NCBI GenBank assembly: GCA_024516155.1
Contig: JAJJXM010000053.1
Location: 186,001-250,000, forward strand
DNA: 64,000 nucleotides
Source of the DNA: Pyronema omphalodes
Lineage: Eukaryota > Ascomycota > Pezizomycetes > Pezizales > Pyronemataceae
Direction: 5' to 3'
The notes below the pieces were generated by a model. It was not told the origin of the DNA, did no database searches, and worked only from the letters and a program-made list of their open reading frames with translations. Both the position numbers and the translations under genes were made by a program. Positions 51,549 through 62,311 of this stretch are shown here, in pieces. Within the stretch, counting starts at the first letter, position 1, and every line of letters begins with the position of its first letter.

Positions 51549-54500
51549 CTAAATCCCCCCTCTGGAATCACAAGCGAAAAGACTAATATGATTATCACCC
51601 GCCCCAGAACACGCCATCATCATCCTATGCGGATGAAAAGCTAGTCCCGTCACCGGACTAGACCGGTTTTGCTGTAAGAAACTGACATGTGGTTTTACTG
51701 TTGATAGCGGTGTATGGAAATCATAACTGTTCATATTCCAGAGTTTAACGTCATGGTATGTAGAACCACTAAAAGGGTGGGTTAGCTTTTGTAACTTCCA
51801 AGAAATGGTTCCATCAAGCCAGTCGTAAAGTTTCGTCAATATCCTAGGAGGAAAACTTACGTAGCAATGACCGGCGCATGTTCATGCACCGCAAGATTCC
51901 TCATGCCCTTACTATGCGCATTAAAGCTCTTCACAGGTTGGTCCATACGAATATCCCATAACTTCACCTCTCCAGTAGCAGCTCCGGATACTAACTCCCT
52001 CATGCCTCCACGCTGCATGTGGACTTTGACGATCCAGCTCTTATGATCTTTCCAAGCACGAACCATGGAATCTCTAGGAGCCAAGCGACGGTCGTAAACA
52101 CGAACTGCACCGTCTCCAAATCCAGCGACGAAGATGTTACCCGCCACTTGCTCGGAGGTAAGGGACGTGATGCAGGAACCAGAGCGAGCGGGAATATCCT
52201 GAGCATTGTTAGCTCCATGTCATAGAAGCAAGGGGTTTATAAGCTTTGTAAGCTTTATCAGGAGACTTACGCTTAAACACATTTCCCTGGGTGCATCCCA
52301 GACACGGATAACCTTCATATCACCACCAACCAACATAGTTCCTCTACCCTGCTGCCAATCCGCCACCAATCCAGAAGAACGTTGACTAGGCAACAAATCC
52401 GTAAGTGCTCTCCAAGAAGATACAAGCTCACAGTTCTGTTCACTCTCGTAATTCCTGTAAATCCTGACTACACCATCTCCAGATCCAGTCATAAGTAAAG
52501 CAACATCATCTTCGTTGAGCAGCTTGATTTCCGTAATCCTTGTTCCAACTGGGTTTCCATTGCTGAAGCGGGAAAGCTGGACACATTCTTCCCAGTCCCA
52601 CACGGACACGGAATCCTTGTCATCCACAGCAACCAAGTAGGATTCGAACTGATGGAACAAAAGACGGGTAGGCTGGCAGAGGTTGTTCAACAAGCCACGG
52701 GGGTGGTCCCAGCGGGTTGTAATAGCACGCTCCTTCTGGGCCTGGGTATCAATGATAATCTTGTCATTTCTTGTGCGGCGCCAGAGACGCTGGTTATAGT
52801 CCACGGAACCTGGTTCATCGGCTTCATTTGGTTTCATCTGAGGTTCACGGAAGTACTATATCACCAATAATTAGCAACTCATCTTCCTGAACCAGGCCAG
52901 TAATAGTTTAACATACCTCAATAGACCACTCCATAAACTTGCTCTGGATCGGAATACTCGGCACCGCTTCCGGATCCGTCGGTTGAAAGTTCTTACTAAC
53001 CGGCTCCTTAGCAGAGTGATAGTTTGTGTTGGTATTATTATAATCATTAACATCCGGAGGTCTGTTCCAATCCGGATCATTTTCCCTCTCGGACTTGAAC
53101 CGATTCAAACTCTGAGGTTTAGGACTCATAGGCGGTTCCTTAGAAGTACCGTTATATCCCAGTGCCAAATTCTTGAGACTTGCCGCAATACTGGCTGATC
53201 TCCGTAGGGAGCTGGTGAAATAACCTTCTCTGGATGAGTTTGGTGTTCCAGGGGATTCTGGACGAGCTTCTTTAGCGGACATGGGCGTATCCGGTGCGAG
53301 AGAAAGCTTGGAGAAGGATTTGAAGGATGCACCGCCATGGATGATATCGTCAATGACAGCCTGTGCAGATTCACCAAGAGGGCTATCCAACAACGCCATG
53401 TGGATGTAGTCGACGATAATCTTAGCAGTCTGAGCAGTCTCCGGGAAAGGATCCACAGCCATGATCAAAATCGCCTGCCAAACAGCTCCAAAAACAGTTC
53501 CCTCGGATCTTCTAGGTGCAGAATCCATTGGTCTTTGGGCGTTCTTGAAAGCCGTTCCTCCTCCTCCGATAACCCCCGGATTCGATACCGTTCTCGTCAA
53601 AGTTAATCCAGGATCCCTGGTACCATCAGGTGTCTTCGGTAGTGGCGTAGGTCTTCCACCAGAATACAAAGCCTCTCTCTCAGCCACCATTTGCTCATAA
53701 GCCGTAACCAAGAACTTGTCCTCATTTCTCTTCACAAAGTGGGAGAAGAAGATGACCAACTCCTTCCGAACCATAGAACTTCCATCGGTAGTCATATACA
53801 AGACGTGGTTCGCAACCGTCTGCTCAATCTTCATCACATCTTCGCTCATTTCCGGGATTCCAAGGAAGGTGGTGAGAGCGTATAGAGCCGCCGCACGAAC
53901 CTCGGGAACGTTATCGGTGACAAGTTCACAGAGTCTCAAATGCGCACCCTCCCTAATTCCCAACCATTTCGCCTCGGGAAACTGATCCCACAACTGAGAG
54001 ATACATAGACAAGCCCATTGCCTCAACAAGGGGTTATCATCGTTGAGGTGAGCAAGGCATGAGCTCATCACTCCCGGAGGAGCACAAACTGCCCGCCCCT
54101 GACTAAAGTTACGACAGAACATAGCCAAGATAAACGCACACATGGCTCTATGTTCCGACGCGTTTCCAACGGGGATACCAGACTGGGGACTAAGGATAGA
54201 GACGAAATAACTGTATCCATTATCCTTTAAAAGATCCGCCTGACAAGAAGAGTCGACGGCTAAAATGCGAGCCCAGATAAAGACCATAACCGGTTTTAGT
54301 TCCTGAGCGGCAGACTGTAAAAGCTTCAATACGTAAGGGAAGATTCCAATGCTGAGCGCTAGGTTCACCGCCCATGGTCCAAGATCAAGGAACTTGCTGA
54401 GAAGAATCAGCGCTCGAAGTCTGTGGACTTGAGATAGCAAAACTTGTAAAACAATTGGGAGCTGGTCCGGGGGTTGGCGGTCTACAGCTCCTTGCTGTAG

Positions 54501-56701
54501 GTATACCTCGAATGCGGTAAGTTGTTCCGTGAAGAAGGTCGAGTGCTGGTATTCATATGGCGGGCCATTATAATTCTCACTCTCCGCAAGTTGAAGCATT
54601 GGTAGCTGAGCCAATACCATTTCCACTGCCAAATCCCATGACTGCCACAGCGGGTGGTGGTGCGTCTCCGGTAGTGCTGGCGAAGAAACAGGATGACAAT
54701 GGTGAACTCTCATAATCCTTTGACTGAGTAAGAAGTTTCTAAAGAGCGCTGCGACCATTAAATCTTGTCTAAAGAGCTTCTTAAACAGTGGTCGTGGTAG
54801 AGTATTCCAAGCAATTGTATCCGTAATAGCCGTAAAAATCCAATTAAGTTCTCCTAGAGGTGTTCTACGCTCCTGTAGTCTTCCGGGAATCTTCATAGCC
54901 TGCTCCAACGTCAATGTTGACGGGAGAGGGTTCTGTAACACAAAGAACCGCACGGCAATCTCAATCGGTGTAGTTAAACAACAAGTGAATAAGTCGGCGG
55001 GAAGCTCAGGGTTCATTGGTAGCGTCTCTTTACTGCTGCAAGCCGCAAGTTGTATACAATCGGCGTATGACGTAGTGTTTAGGTTTAATGGATCCCTTGC
55101 TCTCTGCTCTAGCGCCTCCTGCTCATGCTTCTCGATAAATCGGTTGAAATTCGTGATAATGTTTCCGGCGTCGCTGCAATCGTAGACAAATAAACTCGGC
55201 GCACCCAACCAACTCTGTAAATCGTATAGCGAAATCGGAATATACTGCGTAAAGTTCTTGTTAAACACCCAGATCTCTCCGCTGCTTGTAGGCTTCGGAA
55301 CTCCGTGACCATTGTAGTGAAACAAGATGCGCTCATCCTTTGCATTCCTTCGCAGCGAGCAACAAAACTTTTTGGTATCCTCAACGAATGGATCCAGATA
55401 CTGCTTGTACCTCGTTCTTATGCTGAGAGTCTCGTATTGTATCTGTAGGTTCTTTCCAATCATTTCTAGGGCTTTAGCGGCAGGCTGGCTTAACGTGTCG
55501 ACCCAACATTCTAACTTTGCGCACGGATTTGTTTTGACGATATCTGTGATCGCGTGAGCCTCCAATTGATGGAACTAGGTGGTGTATAGATCGACGACGT
55601 ACCTGGTGGATCCACACCCAGATTCAGACACAACACCAAAGCGGCTGATACCGTCTTCAGTCTGTCGCGCATTCGCCATTCGATGAGTTGACTACCCGGG
55701 GGTTCCTGTTTCGGGTTTCCGCCAGTCTCATGACGTTTATCCGTGTAGTACATGTAGAATACCTGCAGGTTCATGTTAAAATTCACTTTTTAACCCCAAC
55801 GCGTGAACCTTTGTATAAGTGTAGTGTTAAACAGTACCTGCTCCAAAACCGCCAGATAATCCTCAGAGTTATACTCATCCTCAAAACCATGTCTCATTCT
55901 TGGGACGTCCATCTCGTCTTCATGCCTTGTACTCTCACCCTCTGAGTTCTCGGCGGATCCGTTTGGCGTGTATACTGTTCGAGGAGTGGCGGGTACTGAG
56001 GAGTTTCTTCGTCTGGAACTAGCTCTTGATGCTGGTCTTGAATTGGGGGCGGATTGTAAAGTTTGTCTAAGTAACTCAGCAGGCTCACCATAAGGCGCTG
56101 CTATCATGTTACTTAATGTTGTTGTAGAATGTGACTGTCGGGTAACCGCCGTAGTTGGTGCGGTGGTGGTTCCTTTGGTTTGATACGTTGGGAGGGCATG
56201 GTGATTCGTAGCTCCACTTGCAGCGGCGCCGGCGTAAGCGTTAACGCCCCCCAGTCTTCCTGCTACAGCGTGTAGTAGTGCGCCATTATTCGGGCCGGTG
56301 GGATGCGCGTGGTTTGGATGATGGCCACCACTTCCATTTACCGTTACTGTTGGCATCGACTTTTGAGCATTCCCGTTGGTATTTGGGGAGGAGTTATTAT
56401 TCATGGCGGGGAGGAGATGGGGATGGAGTGGAGGTGACGGAGGTGACGGAGGAAGCCGAAGCAGTTGCTGGACAACGGGAGAAGCTTGTGGTTGAGGCAC
56501 GTGAAAGGTAGCGTGGTTTTGCTGGTTTTGGTGCTGCTGGAGCTGTTGGTGCTGGTGCTGCTGATGGAGGAGTTGCTGATGGGCGAGATGAGGAGGAAGC
56601 GGCTGATGCGGATGCGGATGCGGATGCGGACGTGGATGCGACTGAAAACTGTTTTGCTGTGTGGAAAGTTGCGGGTTTGGACTCGACTTGACGACGACCA
56701 T
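51549..56701 (-). CDS. KOG1: KOG1/Raptor, TORC1 scaffold subunit
   Basis: Raptor orthologue (yeast Kog1, fission yeast Mip1). It recruits substrates to TOR complex 1 at the vacuole. Six exons, 56701-55838, 55762-55603, 55543-52917, 52855-52271, 52198-51861 and 51768-51549, give 1597 residues, close to yeast Kog1. Residues 1-288 (exon 1) are a low-complexity His/Gln/Pro-rich extension. The Raptor N-terminal caspase-like domain follows, with FHYNGHGVPKPT (His 417 and 421) and FVYDCSDAG (Cys 464). HEAT-type helices run through the middle (PLLRQWACLCISQLWDQFPE, VPEVRAAALYALTTFLG). A Ser/Pro-rich linker leads to the C-terminal WD40 propeller from about 1218 (GSGDGVVRIYRN, GFGDGAVRVYDRR, GAATGEVKLWDIR, YHDVKLWN). 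Introns are 59-92 nt. The start is the first ATG in frame. Confidence 0.97.
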
Positions 56702-58261
56702 AGTGTCGACGAGACGACCGCTACAAAGTCCGCAATTGACGTCGAATGCCGTACGCGTGGGGTGGGTGTGGGGTTTCGTAAATACGCGGTGCTGTGATTG
56801 GCCGAAAGGGGGACGAGCGGCGAGATGAACGGATAGAGGAGCAAACAGAACAGGGCCGGGAGGCGTGAAAACAGAAACAAGGCACAACACAGATGTTGGG
56901 TAGGGCTAGAGTTGCAACTCTATCGTATGGAGGAGCCCATAGGGGAAGATGCAGCGGTTGTCGATCCAAGATTAAGAAGACCTGGACTCGGGAATTTGGA
57001 GTACAGTAGGTAAACAGACGACGTTGTCGATCAGCAGAGACCAGGAGCTCAAGCTTGTGAGTGAGTGAGCTCGACAACGTCCGTACCATGTAAGTGCTGT
57101 CAACATCCGTCAAAAGCGGCTGCCTGGGCTTCCAGAAAGCGATGAGCACAAGGCCGACGAAAGCCACCCAACCGAGAGGTGGTAACACAAACCCATGCTG
57201 TCGTACACGAATTGGTACCCGATGATGATGTACCGACGGGAGCGTAGGTACATCCAATGGATTACCACTCATAATCATTTAGGCGAGAGATGAGTCAATC
57301 CCGAAACATTGCAATCAATAGGTAAGCAATAGGTAAACATCAATACCATGTACCCTGTCACCAAATAATCACTCGATTGTCAGCGATGACGTCTAAACTC
57401 TCGATCTCAGATCCAGGGAGCACAACACCAAACAGCATCACCGCCGTAGACCAATCAGAAAATTCCACAGCCATACTTTTCACAGAAACGGTCCTTATGG
57501 AGGAGTCATGTGGTGTCGTGGAGGGCAATATAAATATTTCCACACTGACTCCAATCGCATACAACTGTCAATATCAGAAGCTTCGGAAACGAAGTGCAGG
57601 TGCTAGTAATTTGAAGAGTCCCGTTTGAAAGTTTAAAAGATCCCAGATTTAACCGTCTGGGTTCCTCAAAATCAACCACCTGTAACATGTCCTGTATGGA
57701 AGTCTAACAGAACCTAGGATTGCAGGTAGACTAAATTCAAACAACTTCCAGAAAGCTCTTTTCATCCCAAACAAAAATTATACAATACTCCAATTAAATC
57801 TCACAAAAATTAAGTCAACCCAACGTAATTAATATCAATAAAAAAAAAAGTCACTACAATATCTTTATAACCCTATATTTCCATCCATGATCCATCTCCT
57901 CTATTCCATCACCATACATCACTCTCCCTCGTTCTCCGAGTGCATTTTCATGAAGACGATCAATAAAAAAAATTAAAATGAACCCAAAGTCCTCAATCCT
58001 TATGTCACATAAAAAAAACCCCCCAGAATACCTATCCAGAACCATTCAACAAATACATAGCATATCTCAATCACCGCTAATTACACTATATCAATTATCA
58101 CGCCATAATCAGCAAATCAGCAAGTCACCGAACCAGCAAACCACCGAACCAGCAGACAGATACATAATTATGTACATAGAGAGCCGAAGAACAGCAAGAG
58201 CAAGAAATGGTAGCGCGCGGGAAAGGCAAAAGAGAAGAAGTGAGAGGAAGAAGAGGACCAG

Positions 58262-58625
58262 TGTAATTGAGCAGAGAAGAGAGGAGAAGAGAGGAGAGGA
58301 GCAGAGAGGATTGAAGTAGAGAGGCGAGGAGAGTAGAGGAGAGGCGAGGAGAGAAGAGGAGCGGCGAGGAGAGAAGAGGAGAGAAGAGGAGAGAAGAGGA
58401 GAGAAAAGGAGAGAAGAGGAGAGGCGAGGAGAGAAGAGGAGAGGCGAGGAAAGAAGAGGAGAGGCGAGGAGAGAAGAGGAGAGGCGAGGAGAGAAGAGGA
58501 GAGGCGAGGAGAGAAGAGGAGAGGCGAGGAGAGAAGAGGAGAGGCGAGGAGAGAAGAGGAGAGGCGAAGAGAGAAGAGGAGAGTTAAGGAGAGCATAGGA
58601 AGGCAGAGGAGAGCAGAAGAGAGCA
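58262..58625. repeat. 20-base purine-strand minisatellite
   Basis: About 17 copies of a unit based on GAGGCGAGGAGAGAAGAGGA. Several units have the internal GAGGCGAGGA replaced by another GAGAAGAGGA, so the basic period is 10 with a 20-base higher order. One strand is nearly all purine. Because it has few stops it yields 220-256 codon frames on the minus strand that are artefacts. Confidence 0.95.
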
Positions 58626-58867
58626 AAGAGAGGGTACGAACAACGAAGTGAGAGGGTAGAGTGAGAGTGCCGGGAGGGAAAAGAGCAAACAGGGCTCCAA
58701 AATGTAACGACGAGAATGAAAACCAGCAGAAGGAAGAGAGGTGGCAACAGGCCCAAGAAATGAAGTACGCTCTGGGGCGGATCCCAGCGAGACTCCAAGG
58801 TAACAGCTGGAGCCTCGAAATGTAAATAGACTGTAGCATACGTCATAACCTTAAGGTTGGGAACGTT

Positions 58868-58900
58868 CAAGAAAATCAAATCAAATCAAATCAAATCAAA
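58868..58900. repeat. (AAATC)n short array
   Basis: Four to five copies of a 5-base unit, followed by CACCGAACCAGCAAA-type repeats that also occur at 58110-58155. Confidence 0.85.
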
Positions 58901-58987
58901 CCACCGAACCAGCAAATCAGCAAACCAGCAAGTCACCAAACCATCGAACCAACACGTTATCCAAGCAAACCCCCTCTGATATCCCAT

Positions 58988-59040
58988 ACCTCCATCATCC
59001 TCCATCATCCTCCATCATCCTCCATCATCCTCCATCCTCC
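58988..59040. repeat. 10-base repeat (CATCATCCTC)
   Basis: About five copies of a TCCATCATCC unit in intergenic DNA. Confidence 0.85.
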
Positions 59041-59117
59041 ATTACCACAACCAATACCAATCCAATCTCCCAACTTACTTACATACTATACCTCCCCAGC
59101 TCATCCAAGCTAACCAC

Positions 59118-59500
59118 AACCCACAACCCACAACCCATAAACCATAAACCATAAACCATAAACCATAAACCATAAACCATAAACCATAAACCATAAACCA
59201 TATATCATAAACCATATATCATATATCATAAACCATAAACCATAAACCATAAACCATAAACCATAAACTATATATCATAAACCATAAACCATAAACCATA
59301 TATCATATATCATAAACCATAAACCATAAACCATAAACCATAAACCATAAACCATAAACCATAAACCATAAACCATAAACCATAAACCATAAACCATAAA
59401 CCATAAACCATAAACCATATATCATAAACCATAAACCATAAACCATAAACCATAAACCATAAACCATAAACTATATATCATAAACCATATATCATATCAC
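59118..59500. repeat. 7-base minisatellite (CCATAAA)n with ATATATC variants
   Basis: Roughly 50 copies of the heptamer CCATAAA (TTTATGG on the other strand), interspersed with blocks in which CCATAAA becomes TATATAT/CATATAT. It resembles a TTTAGGG-type heptamer in length and base order, but no TTAGGG repeats are present and genes continue beyond it, so it is not a chromosome end. Confidence 0.95.
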
Positions 59501-59528
59501 TACTATGGCTGATTTAAGCTACGATTCT

Positions 59529-59600
59529 GGGGGGGGGGGGGGGGGGGGGATTCTGGGGGGGATTCTGGGATTCTGGGGGGGATTCTGGGATTCTGGGGTT
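59529..59600. repeat. Poly-G21 run and GGGGGGATTCT repeats
   Basis: A run of 21 G at 59529-59549, followed by several copies of GATTCTGGG with further G6 runs. Confidence 0.95.
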
Positions 59601-59983
59601 TGTTAAGTTCATAGTTCATAGTTCATAGCCCATAACCCATAGCCCATAGCCCACAGCCCATAATTCAGTACACCAACTTCTGATATTCATTTACTTCATT
59701 TACTTCATTTACTTCATCAACAACAACAATGAAAACTCAGCTATCAACTACCAACTAAGAGTTACGGGCTATGGATTATGAGCTTTATTACCAGTAACAT
59801 GTATTCTACCAGAAATAAATTCCGCGGAGCATTTATTGTAACATGTTCAAGACCAGATCGGTAATGACGATGTAGTTTGGTTGGTTATGTTGATTGTGGT
59901 AATTCAGGTGATCTATGTAGTCTACGTAATTCATCTGATTCACGTCATTCACGCTTCAGCCAATCCACACACCATCCAAAAAG

Positions 59984-60050
59984 TCAAGTCAAGTCAAGTC
60001 AAGTCAAATCAAGTCAAGTCAAATCAAGTCAAGTCAAATCAAATTAATCC
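59984..60050. repeat. 5-base repeat (AAGTC/AAATC)n
   Basis: About twelve copies of AAGTC with AAATC variants, some 240 bases beyond the SSZ1 stop codon. Confidence 0.9.
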
Positions 60051-60280
60051 AAACGCAAGATCTCAATTCCACCTCTCCCTCCTTCCCCTGCCCGCGCCCA
60101 AAAAAAAATCACGCACCTCAAACCTCAAACCCGATTCAAAAAAAACTCAAGACGCAGCATTGATTCATAATATTTCATTCTATATTCGCAACCGGAACCC
60201 ATTTTTTATATCGACCTCCACCTTCTCCCCCCCTTCCCCCCCCCAAAAAACAAACAAAACAAACAAAAACAAGCATCAAA

Positions 60281-62311
60281 TTACGCCTTAACCTGACCTC
60301 TAACACCATTCTGAGTACCAACGATTCTCGCCGTAACATTCAACTCACCCGCCTCAAGAGCCTGTACAGTAACCTCAATCTTCTGACCCTTCTCGGTACC
60401 CTTCAACAAAGCCTCAGCAAGGAGTTTCTCAACCTTCATCTCCTTACTCTTGACCTCCTCTGGTTCCTCCTCCTCATCATCATCATCAGAGTCGTCCTCA
60501 GCCTTAGGAGGAGGAGCAACCATCTCCTTCTTGATGACGGAGCCTCCCTCGACGAACTTGACGATGACATCACCGCCCTCAGCGGGGGCGTTGAATTCGG
60601 CAGCACGACGAGCAGGCATGGCAGTCTGGGCAGCGAGAAGAGTCTGGAAGGTCTCGGTTCCGTCGGCAGAAACGATGACAACTCCAATGTCCTTGGACAA
60701 GTGGGGAGCAACGGTGACCATAGGGTGGGTGGACTGGTCAATGTCCTCAGCGTCGAACTCGGAGACGAGGGAAGCCTGGATGGCGGCACCACGGGCGGCA
60801 AGCTCAGAGGGGTTCAAGGCGGTGGTCTCGGTGGCGGGAGCGTGGATGGTGCAGTGGGGGAAGAGAGACTCGAAGCGCTGAGCGATCTTAGGGGTGTGGG
60901 AAGAACCTCCAGCAAGGATAACCTCATCGATATCAAGAAGGTCCATCTCGGCCTTGGAAACGACGTTCTCGGCAAGCTTGATAATCTGGTCGAAAAGAGG
61001 ACGTCCAATGGTCTCGTAACGGAAACGGTTGATGGTAGAGTGGAAGTCGTATCCGTCGCAAAGAGAGTCAATTCCGATGGAAGCGGAGGTAGCAATGGAA
61101 AGAGTACGCTTGACAACCTCACACTCGAGCTTCAACTTGGCCAAAGAGCGCTGGTTCTCACGGGGGTCAGACTTGTGCTTCTTGATGAACTCCTTGGCGA
61201 AGTGGTCGACGAGGGTAGAGTCGAGACGGACTCCTCCGAGCTCGTAGTCGTGAGCAGTGGCGAGGATGGTGTACATTCCTCCACGGACAGCGACAACGGT
61301 GGCATCGGTACGGGTTCCTCCAATGTCAACAACAAGGACGACCTTGTCGGCGGTCTGGAAGTTGTCGCGGGCAGCGTAGGCAAGAGCCTCAGCAACAGGC
61401 TCGTGGATAACCTGGAGGATCTGGATGTTGGCGTCAAGAGCAGAGGAGGTCAAGGCAGCGCGCTGGGCCTCAGTGAAGTCAGTGGGGACGGTGACGATAG
61501 CCTTGGTGACAGGCTTTCCGAGGAAGTCGGAGGCGGAGGACACGAGACGCTTAAGGTGGCGAGCGGTGATCTCCTCAACGGTGATGTTGACAGCGGACTT
61601 TCCGGCCTTCTCGACGACGGAGAAGGAAACCTTTCCATCAACGTCAATGGGGTGGGCAGAGTTGTGAGCGTTGGTGGGGTCAATCTCAGAGAACCTATCA
61701 GATATTAGAATCCATCAAGCAAACAGTAAAACGCAAGTAAGGTGTAGCAAAGCGTAGCAAAGCACAGCAAAGCACAGCAAAGCATAGCAAAGCGTAGCAA
61801 AGCATAGCAAAGCACAGCAAAGCACAGCAAAGCACAGCAAGCATAAAGCCCAACCGCGCCCAGCTCGCCGAAGATAAGAGCACGCACTTCTTTCCCAAAA
61901 AGTCCCGGAAGTACGCGACAGTATTTCCATGATTCCTCACAAGCTGAGCCTTAGCCTCACCACCATGGAACTCATCCGAGTCAAGGTAAGAAAGAACGGA
62001 AGGAATCTGTCTGTCTATAACTCGCCATTAGCATCCATCCATCCATCCATCGAAGCTGGGGGGGGGGGGGTGATATGGAAAACCTACCTCCCTCCTCGTT
62101 GGCAATAAGCTCAGGCTTTCCGTCCTATATATATTCCCCAAGGCAATCAGCTATTATTCCATGCTAGGTTTCCTGAGTATGCAAGATATTTCGGAATATC
62201 TCCATGGCGCGGACCGGATAGACGTACAGCGGTGTATGCGATGCTACTGGTAGTATTTCCGAAAGCAATACCGATGACGACGCCGGACTCGACTTCCTGG
62301 GAGTCACTCAT
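60281..62311 (-). CDS. SSZ1: Ssz1, ribosome-associated atypical Hsp70
   Basis: Hsp70-like subunit of the ribosome-associated complex. In yeast Ssz1 pairs with the J-protein Zuo1 to stimulate Ssb on nascent chains. Exons 62311-62228, 62124-62088, 62014-61888 and 61694-60281 give 553 residues (yeast Ssz1: 538). The N-terminal phosphate loop is GIAFGNTTSSIAY rather than the canonical IDLGTTYS. The second is DIGGTRTDATVV, and VILAGGSSHTPKI marks the ATPase domain. The substrate-binding domain is short, as in Ssz1, and contains an acidic run (DDSDDDDEEEEPEE) after VAPPPKAE. Intron sizes are 103, 73 and 193 nt. The second holds a G/C13 homopolymer with CCAT repeats, the third a tandem repeat. Codon bias is strong (GGA, otherwise C-ending), consistent with high expression. 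Confidence 0.97.
61740..61842. repeat. 10-base tandem repeat inside SSZ1 intron 3
   Basis: About nine to ten copies of AGCAAAGCAC/AGCAAAGCAT/AGCAAAGCGT. It lies wholly within the 193-nt third SSZ1 intron (61887-61695) and accounts for its length. Confidence 0.92.

Larger units (their letters stand above)
56702..60280. other. Spacer between KOG1 and SSZ1 with minisatellites
   Basis: Holds the KOG1 promoter (56702 onward) and then repeat arrays: the 20-base purine repeat, AAATC repeats, CATCCTC repeats, the CCATAAA array, a G run and AAGTC repeats. No gene I can support. Confidence 0.65.

Noticed and set aside
56721..57278. 185-codon minus frame just upstream of KOG1
   Set aside because: Overlaps the KOG1 5' region in another frame; composition is mixed and no family motif or conserved structure is seen.
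58109..58879. 220-256 codon minus frames rich in SSLLASPLLSSPLLFS
   Set aside because: Translation of the 20-base purine minisatellite; not a hydrophobic membrane gene.
59118..59500. Heptamer array as a telomere
   Set aside because: Not TTAGGG, and supported genes (SSZ1) lie beyond it; it is interstitial.
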